Origin: Bacillus sp. FJAT-25509
GTDB lineage: Bacteria > Bacillota > Bacilli > Bacillales > Bacillaceae_G
Assembly: GCF_001420605.1 (NCBI RefSeq)
Contig: NZ_LJIZ01000018.1
Location: forward strand, 1-64,000
Reading direction: 5' to 3'
Length of the DNA: 64,000 nt
A program made the position numbers and the translations under genes. Each line of letters opens with the position of its first letter. Within the stretch, counting starts at the first letter, position 1. Positions 1 through 11,416 of this stretch are shown piece by piece. The notes beneath the pieces are model-generated. The model was given only the letters and a program-made list of their open reading frames with translations, was not told the DNA's origin and made no database searches.

Positions 1-345
1 ATGTCTATTTTTAGTATAACATGTGTTTTATAAAATTTTTATTGAAAAATATTGACAACTATTAGCTGGTTTAGTTGCATAAGCTTGTATATATTACAGC
101 AAATAAATTAAACCAAGTTACAAGAAATAAACCTTTAGAATTAGATTTGTTATCAAAATATACATTTATATTACCTTATGATTATGCTAACTACATTTTA
201 ATACCTTCAAAAGAAGATGAAGTCGATTTTAAATGATGAACCTATGGGGATAATAAGATCTTCAATGATCTTACTGCTCCAATATCCTGTAGGAAGTGAA
301 AGAAAAAGTACTAGCATCCAACTAATGTTATCCGAACGAAATATG
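1..345. other. Intergenic, gene remnant possible
   Basis: No intact gene is seen. On the plus strand an open frame from a TTG at 75 to a TGA at 236 reads like the C-terminus of a protein (53 residues, ending in DEVDFK) but has no ribosome site and follows a stop codon directly. It may be the decayed end of an unknown gene. A half copy of the window's short TTAGTTGCATAAG repeat lies at 71-83. Confidence 0.3.
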
Positions 346-1452
346 TTAAATTTTCGCATCTATACTTCCTCTTACAAAGGAGATGATTAATAGTAAGATT
401 GGAAATATACCAAATAAATAAATAGCAACATTTCCATGCATTCCTCCCATTTTATACACCTCATTGATATTCCTAGGAACACTTGCAATGATATAAATAA
501 TAGGTATTATACCAAAAAGAAAGGGTCGAATACATCTTTTTTTAAAAATTTGTGCCATTCCTAAAGCGGATAGAAAAAGAGCAATTGTATACGTAGTAAA
601 TATTTGCATAATCCAAATTACAATGAATAAAGAGTCGAATCTTTCAAAAAAAAGACCTGGAATTTCATAACCTCGAATATATGTGAGTACTGGCCATGTT
701 TGTAACAAAACTCCGTCTACTGAAAATGCTCCAACTACTATAATCGTAGTCATTGTATAGAAAAAAATAGGAACTCCTAGTCCAATAATAACGGATTTTG
801 GTGCTTGCTTTTTTTCTTTCATAAACATAAATATAAAGAGAATAATTTCAAATCCAGAGAATATGGAAGTAGCAGTCATTATTCCTTTACGGATTGGCTT
901 AACTCCCATCCCTAATACAGGACTTAAATTATCAACTTCGAATATACCGATACCTAAAAATATAACTAATAGTAAGCAGATAGCCGTAATAGGAAATATA
1001 ATCTCTAACATTCGAGCCAACGAATTGATGCCACCAAGTACTAAGTATAGACCGATCCAAATAAATGGTATCATAATAGCCCACGTTGGAGTGCCTTGAA
1101 GCAAATATATTCCTATCGTTTCAACCATGGTTCGAACTTCATATGCTGAAAGCACTATGTAATAGACAATTACAATTAAGCTTAGAAATAAGCCTATCCA
1201 TTTTCCAACAATTTTTTGATTAAATTGGAAAAACGTTTCATTTGGGTATCTTTGGCATAGTCTAACATGTAAGAGTACGATAAGAATACATATTACGCCA
1301 CCTAAAATGACTGATATCCACGAATCTGGAGTTTTTACTTTTTCTGTTACTACTCTAGGTAGAACTAAGATTCCAGTTCCTAAAATAAAGTTTGTTAGCA
1401 ACATAATTGCTTGAAAACTGGAAATTCGGTCAGTTGGACTATTATTATTCAT
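346..1452 (-). CDS. GerAB-type spore germination permease (orphan)
   Basis: A 368-residue integral membrane protein with about ten hydrophobic segments, of the endospore germination permease family (GerAB, APC superfamily). The N-terminus contains the family pattern ISSFQAIMLL followed by GTGILVLPR. GerAB proteins sit in the spore inner membrane and form the germinant-binding subunit of Ger receptors with GerAA and GerAC. The start ATG has AAAGGAT upstream. No gerAA or gerAC is found on either side, so this is an orphan subunit; the left flank is only 345 bp, so a partner just outside the window cannot be excluded. Family assignment is firm; the germinant is unknown. Confidence 0.88.
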   Translation of the reverse strand: MNNNSPTDRISSFQAIMLLTNFILGTGILVLPRVVTEKVKTPDSWISVILGGVICILIVLLHVRLCQRYPNETFFQFNQKIVGKWIGLFLSLIVIVYYIVLSAYEVRTMVETIGIYLLQGTPTWAIMIPFIWIGLYLVLGGINSLARMLEIIFPITAICLLLVIFLGIGIFEVDNLSPVLGMGVKPIRKGIMTATSIFSGFEIILFIFMFMKEKKQAPKSVIIGLGVPIFFYTMTTIIVVGAFSVDGVLLQTWPVLTYIRGYEIPGLFFERFDSLFIVIWIMQIFTTYTIALFLSALGMAQIFKKRCIRPFLFGIIPIIYIIASVPRNINEVYKMGGMHGNVAIYLFGIFPILLLIISFVRGSIDAKI

Positions 1453-1733
1453 TCAATAAGATCCTTTCATGATGCAATAACTTTTAACTCCCACTAAATG
1501 GATGCAGTTCAATAGGAAAAATAAAAAAGGCCAGATTCGTGTTATTTTTACCAGCATATAACAATTACATTATAAGGGCAGAACTTATAAAGGGGAATAT
1601 AAGTTGCGTAGATAATTAATATAGTTATATTTCCCTATTAGAATGTTAATATTCACCAACGTTTTTATTGCCGAGAAGCGTATTTATGTAAACTAGATTT
1701 ACATACAATACTCAAGCGAAATTGAAGTGGTTC

Positions 1734-1765
1734 TTGTTCAACTAATCTGCCATTTTGTTGAATAA
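1734..1765. repeat. Short dispersed palindrome, copy 1
   Basis: TTGTTCAAC and GTTGAATAA arms flank a CTGCCAT-containing loop. Close relatives lie at 2085-2112, 41324-41354 and 42815-42846, with half copies at 71-83 and 1799-1812. All are intergenic. There is otherwise nothing recognisable between 1453 and 1839. Confidence 0.7.
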
Positions 1766-1839
1766 GAAAATGCGATCTTCTATTGAAGTATCGCATCAGT
1801 TAGTTGCATAAGAAAAGAAATTAGTATTTATCAAACAAA

Positions 1840-1995
1840 TTATTTTGAATTTAATAATTGGAAAATATTCCATAATTGTCCTCTAATATTGTCCAAATCC
1901 TCTTGTAAGTTATGAATTTGAAAACCGATATAGTATAACCCTGAAATAAGAGCAATACCAAAAATATACAGGGAAATTTTATCAAATTTACTCAT
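1840..1995 (-). CDS. Small 51-aa membrane protein, unknown
   Basis: A 51-codon frame beginning MSKFDKISLYIFG, preceded by a strong AGGAGG seven bases before the ATG at 1995. It has one hydrophobic segment (about residues 8-25) and a polar C-terminal part (HNLQEDLDNIRGQLWNIF) that could form an amphipathic helix or short coiled coil. I do not recognise the family. The ribosome site and codon pattern support a real gene, but there is no homology evidence. It is isolated, between two copies of the short dispersed palindrome. Confidence 0.6.
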   Translation of the reverse strand: MSKFDKISLYIFGIALISGLYYIGFQIHNLQEDLDNIRGQLWNIFQLLNSK

Positions 1996-2084
1996 TTAAA
2001 TCCTCCTGATAAATTAACGTTAGTAATGATTATTCGGCAAATTAATTTATAAACCTTTAATAAGTAAATTTCTTAGATTGTTAC

Positions 2085-2112
2085 TCAACTAAACTGCCAT
2101 TTAGTTGCATAA
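2085..2112. repeat. Short dispersed palindrome, copy 2
   Basis: CTCAACTAAA, CTGCC and TTTAGTTGCATAAG form a hairpin of the same family as copy 1. It lies just downstream of the spoVR remnant. Confidence 0.65.
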
Positions 2113-2181
2113 GGTCCAATTACAGAAAAAAAGAATTCTATACTTTCTAATCCAAAAAGAAAACCACCTAAAAAAGGTGGC

Positions 2182-2813
2182 TCAAATATACTTCCGATGA
2201 ATATTCTTCCCATCATAACTAAACAACACAGACTTATTCTCAATATTCGTCTCTAAATGAACCCCTCTACCCCATAACTGATGAATATACGGCATAACCT
2301 TCTCAACATACTTCACATCAAGTTCCATATTTTCATAGGAATGCTTCAAATAAAGCTCACCATTTTTTAAATAATCGCCCTCTTGAACAACAATATAAGG
2401 AAATCCACCATTTACCCTACTAACAACAAGTTGATCTCTTACATTCTCCCATGCTTTATCGGTAACCTTATACTCTTTACCTTGGCGCTGGAATAAATAC
2501 ATATCTTCTCGCATTACTAGTTCTTTAGTTAAGTAGTTTCGTATGAATGAGCTATCAGACTCTAATTCTCGTACCTCAAACATTTTTTCTCGACCACTAC
2601 CAGGTTTAACACCTAACTCACGCATTTCTTTTGTTGGATGATTGTATCGTTCTTCAATGTCTTCAAACATACGTAGACCTAAGTAATATGGATTAATGCT
2701 CGTTTTTGATGGTTGAACAACTCCTGCGTTTAGTTTGGCGTATTCAATTGCTTCATTTGAATCAAGGTTTAGTTCGCGCATGATACGGATGTGCCAGTAA
2801 CTTGCCCAGCCTT
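2182..2813 (-). pseudogene. Truncated 3' copy of spoVR
   Basis: Encodes about the last 210 residues of SpoVR, almost identical in protein to the C-terminus of the intact gene at 9874-11295 (a few changes such as HPTKE versus NPSKE and SYENM versus SYEHM). At DNA level roughly one base in eight differs, nearly all silently. Homology stops abruptly after the codons for [11 protein letters not shown] (around 2813), beyond which the sequence is unrelated. Downstream the CCACC/GGTGG hairpin at 2164-2180 is also shared with the intact locus. There is no start signal, so it is not expected to be expressed. The many silent differences mean it is not a recent local duplication. Confidence 0.9.
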
Positions 2814-2995
2814 GTGTCTTTTAAAGATCTTATTTTTGAGCAAGAAATCCAATTCATTATTCAACCGTAATAAAAGGATATTGTTGCCTGAGAGTATCAG
2901 CTAAAATGGAATTACATTTTAAGCTGATATTTATCTGATTGTTTAGTTCAGAATGAGAGCAAACATTTTTGAAGCAGTTTTTACCACATCACTCC

Positions 2996-3016
2996 CAAAT
3001 GGATAATATCCATTTG
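2996..3016. repeat. Near-perfect 21-bp palindrome
   Basis: Arms CAAATGGATA and TATCCATTTG around a single A, followed on the plus strand by seven T (3021-3027). It lies just downstream of the leftward GH1 gene. As a terminator it points the wrong way for that gene, so it may act as a transcript-end hairpin or be a plus-strand terminator left from lost DNA. Confidence 0.5.
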
Positions 3017-3056
3017 CTCCTTTTTTTGATAAACAGTAATCTGGCATATTTTCAAT

Positions 3057-4556
<1,500 letters not shown>

Positions 4557-4699
4557 TCATTTCCTTTCTAAATGCAAAACGGATTAAATAGTATAAACTA
4601 CACATTTTATTTTTCTTTAATTAAAAAACTATGGATTTAAATACATATTTCTCCCCTTAATATCTTTGCAAGAATTATTATCCGAGAATTATTTTGAAT

Positions 4700-4724
4700 A
4701 AAAAAAGCCCAAAAGTAGTTGGGC
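4700..4724 (-). terminator. Terminator after PTS IIA
   Basis: GCCCAA/TTGGGC stem with a run of seven T on the minus strand, between the IIA gene and the GH1 gene. It would lower expression of the hydrolase relative to the transporter. Confidence 0.75.
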
Positions 4725-4746
4725 AATTCTAGTGGAACGTTTTGTT

Positions 4747-5067
4747 TTATACCTTTTTGATCAGTTTATGCAACTCGATGATTTCTCTGGCCATATCTTT
4801 AAGGGTCATTGAGTTCATCAAATGGTCTTGTGCATGAACCATAATAAGAGGAAATTCGACTTTCTCTCCCCCTGCTTCCTTTTGGATTAAGTCAGTTTGA
4901 ACATGATGTGCTTCATTAAAGGCAGAATCTGCTTCGTTTAGTTTTTCTTCTGCTTCATCAAACTTGCCTTCTTTAGCTTTCTGCATCGCTTCCATCGCCA
5001 AACTTTTTGCATTCCCTGAATGTAGTATTAATTGAAATGCAAGATTGTATAGTTCTTCTTTATTCAT
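4747..5067 (-). CDS. PTS IIA, lactose/cellobiose family
   Basis: A 106-residue, largely helical IIA protein of the lactose/cellobiose class (LicA/ChbA-like). The phosphorylated histidine is expected at residue 78 in MVHAQDHLM. It passes phosphate from HPr to the IIB protein (6627-6935). It lies about 200 bp below the IIC gene; that gap holds a GAAGGG/CCCTTC stem-loop near 5098-5114 without a T run. RBS GAAAGGC precedes the ATG. Substrate class follows from the neighbours (beta-glucosides); the exact sugar cannot be read. Confidence 0.93.
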   Translation of the reverse strand: MNKEELYNLAFQLILHSGNAKSLAMEAMQKAKEGKFDEAEEKLNEADSAFNEAHHVQTDLIQKEAGGEKVEFPLIMVHAQDHLMNSMTLKDMAREIIELHKLIKKV

Positions 5068-5264
5068 GATTAACAGCCTTTCAAATGATTTACTAGGAAG
5101 GGGACATTCCCTTCTCCGTCCAATTTTGAATATATATTAAAATCCAGAAGTTTTATAACATCTCATCAAAGATCATTTTTCCAATTCTATCAGCAGATTG
5201 ACCTTCATTGTCATATTACTTGTTAGAGATAGGCTCTAGTCAAACTAATGCCCACCTCACTTTA

Positions 5265-6605
5265 CTACGCGATTATATTTTTTCTTTCACTTGCATTCAT
5301 CGCATCTTCTTCTCTCTTCTTCGCTTTATCATATATTCTGAAGAATGGAGTATAAATTACGAATGAAATAACAATGTTAACTAAATTCATGACTGCACCT
5401 GAAATATGTCCGCCAGAAGCAAGATATCCTGAAATAATTGGCGGCATTGTCCAAGGGACTGCAATACCGGTTGGTTTTGCTACCAATCCCAAATCCATAC
5501 CAAGAAAAGTTACAACCACGGTAACGATTGAAGTAACGACGAATGGAATAATCATGACTGGGTTTAACACGATTGGCAAACCAAAGATTAGCGGCTCGTT
5601 AATGTTAAAGATACCAGGAGCAAGAGCCAAACGACCAAGACTTTTCATTTGTTGTGATTTAGCAAACAATACCATTGAAAGAACTAAACCAAATGTTACA
5701 CCCGTTCCACCGATGTGGACGAAGTTATCCCAGAATTGTTGTGTAACAATGTGTGGTAGAGGTTGACCAGCTTGATATGCTGTCATATTGTCACCCATAG
5801 CACCAAACCAAATTGGTTCCATTACACTTTTAACGATATTTGTACCGTGTAAACCAGTAGCCCATAGTAAAGTTACGAATAATTCAGCAACAATGGATCC
5901 TCCTAGAGTAAGACCTACCAATTTTAGCGGGTCACCTAAAAGGGTCGTAACTAAACCGTTAATACTTTCATAAGGGGTCAACTCAACAAGTAAACGTATT
6001 ACCCAAACCACAAGAATAACAATAAAGCCTGGTATTAAAGCTGCAAATGATTTACCAACACTTGGGGGTACGCCTGCTGGCATTTTAATAACAATATCTT
6101 TTTTGACGAGCCATCGATAAATTTCTGTTGATAAGATTGCAAATAGTAACGCAACAAACAAACCTTTACTACTTAAGAAAGCTTTTGAAATCGCACCAGT
6201 TACCATCACTCCTGTTTCAGATCCAGCTGGAGTAAATAAGAAATTAAATGGTGTTGTTAATAGGAAAGCAGCAACTGAAATAGTACCCGCACTCATCGAG
6301 TCAAGCTTATAGCTTTCTGCTAGTCTGTATGCCACTGCAAATGCTGCGATTAGTGACATGATATTGAAAGTTGCATCTACTGGATAACTTAATTTAGCCG
6401 CCCAGTTTGTACCAAAAATTGAAGACATCCAATCAGCATAACCTGGAATTGGCAAGTTAGCCAGGATCAAGAAAAATGAACCAATTACAATGAATGGCAT
6501 AGTCGCAATAAGACCATCTCGAAGAGCCGTTAGGTGCCTTTGCGCACCAATCTTTGCTGCAATAGGCATGACTTTCTCTTCTAGCATGGTGTTGAATTTA
6601 CTCAT
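5265..6605 (-). CDS. PTS IIC, cellobiose/lichenan family
   Basis: A 446-residue membrane permease of the PTS lactose/cellobiose IIC family (CelB/LicC-like), with about ten hydrophobic segments. Family features include GGTGVTFGL and FNINEPLIFGLPIVLNP, the conserved sugar-binding part around residues 330-355. It translocates and presents the beta-glucoside for phosphorylation. The start ATG has AAAGGGGA upstream and lies only 21 bases after the IIB stop, so the two are co-transcribed. Confidence 0.94.
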   Translation of the reverse strand: MSKFNTMLEEKVMPIAAKIGAQRHLTALRDGLIATMPFIVIGSFFLILANLPIPGYADWMSSIFGTNWAAKLSYPVDATFNIMSLIAAFAVAYRLAESYKLDSMSAGTISVAAFLLTTPFNFLFTPAGSETGVMVTGAISKAFLSSKGLFVALLFAILSTEIYRWLVKKDIVIKMPAGVPPSVGKSFAALIPGFIVILVVWVIRLLVELTPYESINGLVTTLLGDPLKLVGLTLGGSIVAELFVTLLWATGLHGTNIVKSVMEPIWFGAMGDNMTAYQAGQPLPHIVTQQFWDNFVHIGGTGVTFGLVLSMVLFAKSQQMKSLGRLALAPGIFNINEPLIFGLPIVLNPVMIIPFVVTSIVTVVVTFLGMDLGLVAKPTGIAVPWTMPPIISGYLASGGHISGAVMNLVNIVISFVIYTPFFRIYDKAKKREEDAMNASERKNIIA

Positions 6606-6626
6606 CTACTTTTTCCCCTTTTTTTA

Positions 6627-6935
6627 TTATTTATTATTTACTAAATTTATAGCAGTTTTTAGAACTTCTTCTCCATTACACATTCCGTAGTGAACTTGAT
6701 TAATTGCATCCACTGGAATGCCTTTTTCTTCACCTAACCCTTTCAATTTTGGAAGCAAGTATCTTACTTGTGGTCCTAAAAGTAGGACATCAGCATTGTC
6801 AATGTGTTGATTGACTTGATTAGCTGGAACAGCCCAAATTTTTCCTTTTAAACCTTTTTCTTCTGCTGCTTTTTCCATCTTGGTCACTAGCAAGCTTGTA
6901 CTCATTCCTGCTGCACAACATAATAAAATATTCAT
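6627..6935 (-). CDS. PTS IIB, lactose/cellobiose family
   Basis: A 102-residue IIB protein starting [17 protein letters not shown]; the phospho-cysteine is residue 7 directly before the AAGMSTS loop. The frame is open further upstream, but AGGAGG at 6945-6950 lies nine bases before this ATG, which decides the start. It is the first structural gene of the PTS locus, downstream of a 26-bp palindrome and a cre-like site and below the LicR-like gene. Confidence 0.94.
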   Translation of the reverse strand: MNILLCCAAGMSTSLLVTKMEKAAEEKGLKGKIWAVPANQVNQHIDNADVLLLGPQVRYLLPKLKGLGEEKGIPVDAINQVHYGMCNGEEVLKTAINLVNNK

Positions 6936-7059
6936 CTGTTTATTCCTCCTATTTATCCACAATAATATTTTTTTAAAACAACTAGCAAAATAATCTAAAC
7001 AGTCTAATTTGGCAAATGCTTTAAGAGTAATTTAATCACCTTACTTTTATAGTTTATTT

Positions 7060-7073
7060 TGAAAGCGTTTAAT
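7060..7073 (-). promoter_or_regulatory. CcpA cre-like site
   Basis: TGAAAGCGTTTAAT differs from the cre consensus TGNAANCGNTNNCA at the last two positions. It sits between the palindrome at 7086-7111 and the IIB start and would give glucose repression of the PTS genes. Confidence 0.6.
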
Positions 7074-7085
7074 TTTACAGAAATG

Positions 7086-7111
7086 ATTTTTCCGTTACGT
7101 AACGGAAAAAT
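7086..7111. promoter_or_regulatory. 26-bp perfect palindrome, likely LicR operator
   Basis: Each arm reads ATTTTTCCGTTAC from its outer end, with no central spacer and no mismatch. It lies about 150 bp upstream of the IIB start and downstream of the regulator gene's terminator. The position and symmetry fit an operator for the adjacent PRD-type activator; there is no T run, so it is not a terminator. The link to LicR is inference. Confidence 0.65.
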
Positions 7112-7174
7112 GTTTAAATACTTATAATAAAGTTTAAGAAATTAAATTATCCTCAGATAACATGCCGATAACCT

Positions 7175-7203
7175 AAAAAGGGTACCCCTATTTTGGAATA
7201 CCC
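7175..7203 (-). terminator. Terminator of the licR-like gene
   Basis: GGGTATTCC and GGGGTACCC arms followed by TTTTT on the minus strand, 50 bp below the regulator's stop. Confidence 0.65.
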
Positions 7204-7252
7204 TCATTTTTTCCCTATTCCGTTGTAAAAGGACGTATTTCCTATTAATGTT

Positions 7253-9190
7253 TCATATCAATTTAGTATCATTTAAAATCCTTATAATTTCTTCAGCAGA
7301 CTTACCCTTTAGTATTTTTTTGACTGTTGCACTGTTTTCAATTAAAGCCAAGAGCCTCTTATACATACCTTCCAGATCATCCTCATTAGGTTCTTTTCTT
7401 ACATTTAACAAACAGATAAATTGAACCATTTGTTTATCAGTCCATTCGATGGGCTTCCTTAACGTGCATATAGTCCAAAATGTGTCCTCTGTTTCCGGTG
7501 AAAGTGCGTGAGGAATGGCCACAAGATTCCCAAAGCTGGTTGGAGCTAGCGACTCCCTTTCCAACACCGAATTTATGTAATCTTTAGAGACGAGCTTTTG
7601 TTTATATAATTCTTCACATAAAAAATGGATAGCGCTTTCTTTATCCTCAAAGTCTTTGTGAATAAAAACTCTTGATTCATCTAAATAACTTTGTTCCTCA
7701 TACTTTTTAACAGGTAATAAGCCTTCTCGGATCTTTTCAATATCTTCTTCTCCTAAAAATGTGTTGACCACTTGTACTGGAACGACTATATCTTCTTTTA
7801 TTGGAATCGTACTAATAATAAAATCAATAGAGGAAAGGTCGTATTCTTTTAATTGATAATAATTGGTTGAAGCTACAATATCGATTTCATCTTTAAACAC
7901 ATTTTGCAAACGATAATACAATAGTCTTGCACTTCCAACACCAGAAGCACACACTACAATCACCCGTTTTGGCCTTTTCTGCCTTGTCTTCATTTTTTCT
8001 AATGCCACACCTATGTGCAATGCAATATAAGCAATCTCGTTTTCTCCTACCTCAATCTCCAAATATTCCTCAATGCATCTGCTGGCAATAGCAGCACCTT
8101 CAAAGGCGCTAGGATATTTCCTTTTAATTTCGTTTAATAATGGATTACGAATGTTCAAGTTATAACGCAACCGGTTCATTGCTGGCCGTATATGTAGAGT
8201 CATCGATTGAATGAATTCTTCATCATCATGAAAATCCCAATTCAATTCATTTTTCAATCTTTTCAACATGCAATTAATTATGTTATCTAACTCATCAAAA
8301 TGACTAAATTCTTTCAACGTATTCTTGTGAATTAATTTTGTCCCCAACAAATGGACAATAATATAATTAATTTCAGATTGCGGGAATATAAAGCCCGTAA
8401 ACTCCTCAACTTCTTTTACAATTTCATTGGCAACAATTTTTTCTAAGGGATATTTTCCTGTTAAATCGTGTTCGAGATTTTCAATGACAAAACCTTCTTC
8501 AATTCTTTTACATCCAATTGTAATATGCGTCGCCAAATTTTCGAGTGCAATGTCAGATATCTCAATTTTGTATTCATTCACTTTTTTTACGATGATTTCT
8601 TTTATCTTTTCAAACAGGTTTTCGTCCAAAACATCAAAAGAATTACTTTCAATGATTAAGTTGCTATTTCGGCTTAACATAAAACTTGATAAACATAGCC
8701 GTTTCATATATTCATCACCTTCAACCTGCGTACCATAATGTGGTCTGGTAACTAACTTCAATTGATATCTTTCCAATATTTCACGGACAATTTTCAAGTC
8801 ATTTTGAACCTTAGGCTTTGAAACAAATAGCTCTCCCTCAAGGTTTTCTATTTTGATTGGTCCATTTTCTAATAAAAATCGTTTTAATATATACAAAACC
8901 CGATTTTCCTGTTCGGAAAAATCCGATTTTTTTTCATCTATCGCTTCATTCTCATTAGAATTATACTCCTTTTCAAACACTTCATAATCATTTATATCTA
9001 ATATATATCCTTTGCCTCGAACCGACTCAATGATTATTCCTAACGACGAGCATTGTGATTGAAGTTCTTTAATCTCGTTGCGAATGGTTCTATCACTAAA
9101 ACCAAGTTCTTTTGCCATCCATTCAGCTGTAACAGGTTCTTTTGCTTTCATTAAAGACATCACTATATCTTTTTGTCGTTTCGAAATCAC
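7253..9190 (-). CDS. LicR-like PRD transcriptional activator
   Basis: A 645-residue multidomain PTS-controlled activator. In order: an HTH_11 domain (about 1-60), a second Mga-type HTH (about 90-150), two PRD domains (about 180-400, with histidines in LATHITIG, YIIVHLLG, MTLHIRP and YIALHIG), an EIIB-like domain with cysteine in CASGVGSARLL (about 410), and a C-terminal EIIA domain with histidine in AIPHALSP. Such proteins activate the neighbouring PTS operon when substrate drains phosphate from the PRDs. The start is a GTG eight bases after AAGGAGG. It has its own terminator, so it is transcribed separately from the IIB gene. LicR, ManR and related regulators share this layout; the neighbours favour LicR. 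Confidence 0.9.
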   Translation of the reverse strand: MISKRQKDIVMSLMKAKEPVTAEWMAKELGFSDRTIRNEIKELQSQCSSLGIIIESVRGKGYILDINDYEVFEKEYNSNENEAIDEKKSDFSEQENRVLYILKRFLLENGPIKIENLEGELFVSKPKVQNDLKIVREILERYQLKLVTRPHYGTQVEGDEYMKRLCLSSFMLSRNSNLIIESNSFDVLDENLFEKIKEIIVKKVNEYKIEISDIALENLATHITIGCKRIEEGFVIENLEHDLTGKYPLEKIVANEIVKEVEEFTGFIFPQSEINYIIVHLLGTKLIHKNTLKEFSHFDELDNIINCMLKRLKNELNWDFHDDEEFIQSMTLHIRPAMNRLRYNLNIRNPLLNEIKRKYPSAFEGAAIASRCIEEYLEIEVGENEIAYIALHIGVALEKMKTRQKRPKRVIVVCASGVGSARLLYYRLQNVFKDEIDIVASTNYYQLKEYDLSSIDFIISTIPIKEDIVVPVQVVNTFLGEEDIEKIREGLLPVKKYEEQSYLDESRVFIHKDFEDKESAIHFLCEELYKQKLVSKDYINSVLERESLAPTSFGNLVAIPHALSPETEDTFWTICTLRKPIEWTDKQMVQFICLLNVRKEPNEDDLEGMYKRLLALIENSATVKKILKGKSAEEIIRILNDTKLI

Positions 9191-9802
9191 TTTTCTATCC
9201 TCCTTAATTTATGCTCTTTTTTAATTAATTCATGCTACTTTATTTTTTCTTCACATGGGTCGTTATGTCAAGGGCGAGCAAAACTCATATACTTATGTTA
9301 CAGTTCACTGTCCTTGATATCTATCCGATTGCGTTAGTTGAGCAGTGTTATATTACTAATTCTATAATTTGATTTTTAATCTTTTTCCAAATACCCATTT
9401 GTATAGATAAGACTTTAATCTGTTAAAAATAGGTTTTGAAATTTGGATATTCTCCTTAACAAAGGTGGTCTAACGAAATTCCCCATTCATTATATTCCAA
9501 ATACTCCAATATAATGAAGCGGTCGCTTTTGGTAAACCATCTATGTGTTCAACTATTGATTTTATCACTATTTCAACATTCGTATTTAGCTCACCCTATA
9601 TGCGTTAGTAGTATAACAAATTTTAAATAATTAGTTTATTAACATTGTCTTAAATCTACACTTTTCTAGAACTTATATCTTCTAGTTAAATAGATAAGAG
9701 ACTTATATTTTAAAATTACAAGACTCAGATTGTCGGGAATTTTTGCTCTCTGTACGGGTTAAAAAGGGCAAGTCGCAGAAATTTTTTTTATATATTTTAA
9801 AA
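9191..9802. other. 612-bp gap, possible gene remnant
   Basis: No intact gene. On the minus strand around 9600-9477 a stop-bounded frame reads like protein (…HIDGLPKATASLYWSIWNI…, ending NGEFR) but has no start codon with a ribosome site, so it may be a decayed fragment. Nothing else is recognised. The segment lies between the regulator of the PTS locus and the spoVR terminator. Confidence 0.3.
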
Positions 9803-9803
9803 C

Positions 9804-9851
9804 AAAAAGACTGTAGACAAACTCGAATTTCATCGATTTTGTCTACAGTCT
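9804..9851 (-). terminator. spoVR terminator
   Basis: Fourteen-base perfect arms, AGACTGTAGACAAA and its complement, followed by TTTTTGTTTT on the minus strand. A second smaller CCACC/GGTGG hairpin lies directly upstream (about 9856-9870) and is the part shared with the truncated spoVR copy. The AGACTGT-GACAAA stem resembles those at 17187, 48450 and 62934. Confidence 0.9.
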
Positions 9852-9873
9852 GAAACCACCTTAAAAGGTGGCC

Positions 9874-11295
9874 TTAAATATACTTCCTATGAATATTCTT
9901 CCCATCATAACTAAACAACACAGACTTATTCTCAATATTCGTCTCTAAATGAACCCCTCTACCCCACAACTGATGAATATAAGGCATTACCTTCTCCACA
10001 TACTTCACATCAAGTTCCATATGTTCATAGGAATGCTTTAAATAAAGTTCACCATTTTTTAAATAATCTCCTTCTTGGACTACAATATAAGGGAATCCTC
10101 CATTTACTCGACTAACTACAAGTTGATCTCGTACATTCTCCCATGCCTTATCAGTAACCTTATATTCTTTACCTTGTCGCTGGAATAAATACATATCTTC
10201 ACGCATGACAAGGTCTTTCGTTAAATAGTTTCGTATAAATGAACTATCAGACTCTAATTCTCGTACTTCAAACATTTTTTCTCGACCGCTACCAGGTTTA
10301 ACGCCTAATTCTCTCATTTCTTTGCTTGGGTTATTATATCGCTCTTCAATGTCTTCAAACATTCTTAGTCCTAAATAATATGGATTAATACTTGTTTTCG
10401 ATGGTTGAACAACGCCTGCGTTTAGTTTTGCATATTCGATTGCTTCATTTGAGTCGAGATTTAGTTCTCGCATGATTCGGATGTGCCAGTAACTTGCCCA
10501 GCCTTCATTCATAATTTTCGTTTCAAGCTGTGGCCAGAAATACAGCATTTCTTCTCGTAACATAGTCAGGATGTCACGTTGCCATTCTTCTAGTTCTCTT
10601 GAGTATTCTTCGATAAATAATAAGATATCTTTTTCGGGTTGTGGTGGGAATTGTTTGCGTTTAATTGGGATAAGGTTTGAATCACTTTTCTTCTCTTTAC
10701 TTTGATCCATATTCCATAAATCATCGTATGGTGTAACTCTTTTTTTCTCTTTCATTGGGAAATCAGTTTCTAAATCATAAGCCAGTTTTGGTCGCATTAA
10801 TGATGGATCAATATGCTCTTGAATTGAGAGTACTGCATCTAGGAAATTTTCTACTTCTTGCTTTCCGTATATATGTTCATAGTGTTTAATTCGTTCAGCA
10901 GTAGCTGCCATACTTTCAACCATATCTCTCTTCGTGTTTGAGAAACGAATATTATTTTTAAAGAAGTCACAATGAGCTAAAACGTGTGCAACGATTAATT
11001 TATTTTGAACGAGAGAGTTTGTATCTAATAAAAACGCATAACATGGGTCAGAGTTGATTACTAATTCATAAATTTTGCTTAACCCTAAATCGTAATGAAG
11101 CTTCATTTTATAAAACTGTTTTCCAAAGCTCCAGTGGGAGAATCTTGTAGGCATACCGTAAGCGCCAAATGTGTATATGATATCTGCTGGACAGATTTCA
11201 TAGCGCATTGGGTAAAAGTCTAGCCCAAATCCTCTCGCAATTTCTGTAATTTCATCAATAGCATATTCCAACGCTCTATAATCACTTGCCTTCAT
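9874..11295 (-). CDS. spoVR: Stage V sporulation protein R
   Basis: A 473-residue SpoVR protein; family features include [18 protein letters not shown] near the N-terminus, [10 protein letters not shown], and [13 protein letters not shown] around residue 130. In Bacillus it is made in the mother cell and contributes to spore cortex formation; the biochemical role is unknown. A GTG directly precedes the ATG; AGGAGG is eight bases from the ATG and five from the GTG, so the ATG is preferred. A second, broken copy of its 3' third lies at 2182-2813 on the other side of the PTS locus. A YhdB-like gene follows divergently, as expected for the Bacillus neighbourhood. Confidence 0.95.
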   Translation of the reverse strand: MKASDYRALEYAIDEITEIARGFGLDFYPMRYEICPADIIYTFGAYGMPTRFSHWSFGKQFYKMKLHYDLGLSKIYELVINSDPCYAFLLDTNSLVQNKLIVAHVLAHCDFFKNNIRFSNTKRDMVESMAATAERIKHYEHIYGKQEVENFLDAVLSIQEHIDPSLMRPKLAYDLETDFPMKEKKRVTPYDDLWNMDQSKEKKSDSNLIPIKRKQFPPQPEKDILLFIEEYSRELEEWQRDILTMLREEMLYFWPQLETKIMNEGWASYWHIRIMRELNLDSNEAIEYAKLNAGVVQPSKTSINPYYLGLRMFEDIEERYNNPSKEMRELGVKPGSGREKMFEVRELESDSSFIRNYLTKDLVMREDMYLFQRQGKEYKVTDKAWENVRDQLVVSRVNGGFPYIVVQEGDYLKNGELYLKHSYEHMELDVKYVEKVMPYIHQLWGRGVHLETNIENKSVLFSYDGKNIHRKYI

Positions 11296-11416
11296 CACAC
11301 TCTCCTCCTGTCTCTTCTTATATTATTCTATGAACTGAAAATTGAATTAATGTAAAAATAGTCATATCTCTACTATATTCATATGCTTAATTTGAAACTT
11401 TTTGAAATCATAAACA

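Noticed and set aside
75-236. TTG-started plus-strand frame at the left edge
   Set aside because: Reads like a protein end, but has no RBS and directly follows a stop codon; kept only as a possible remnant in the gap entry.
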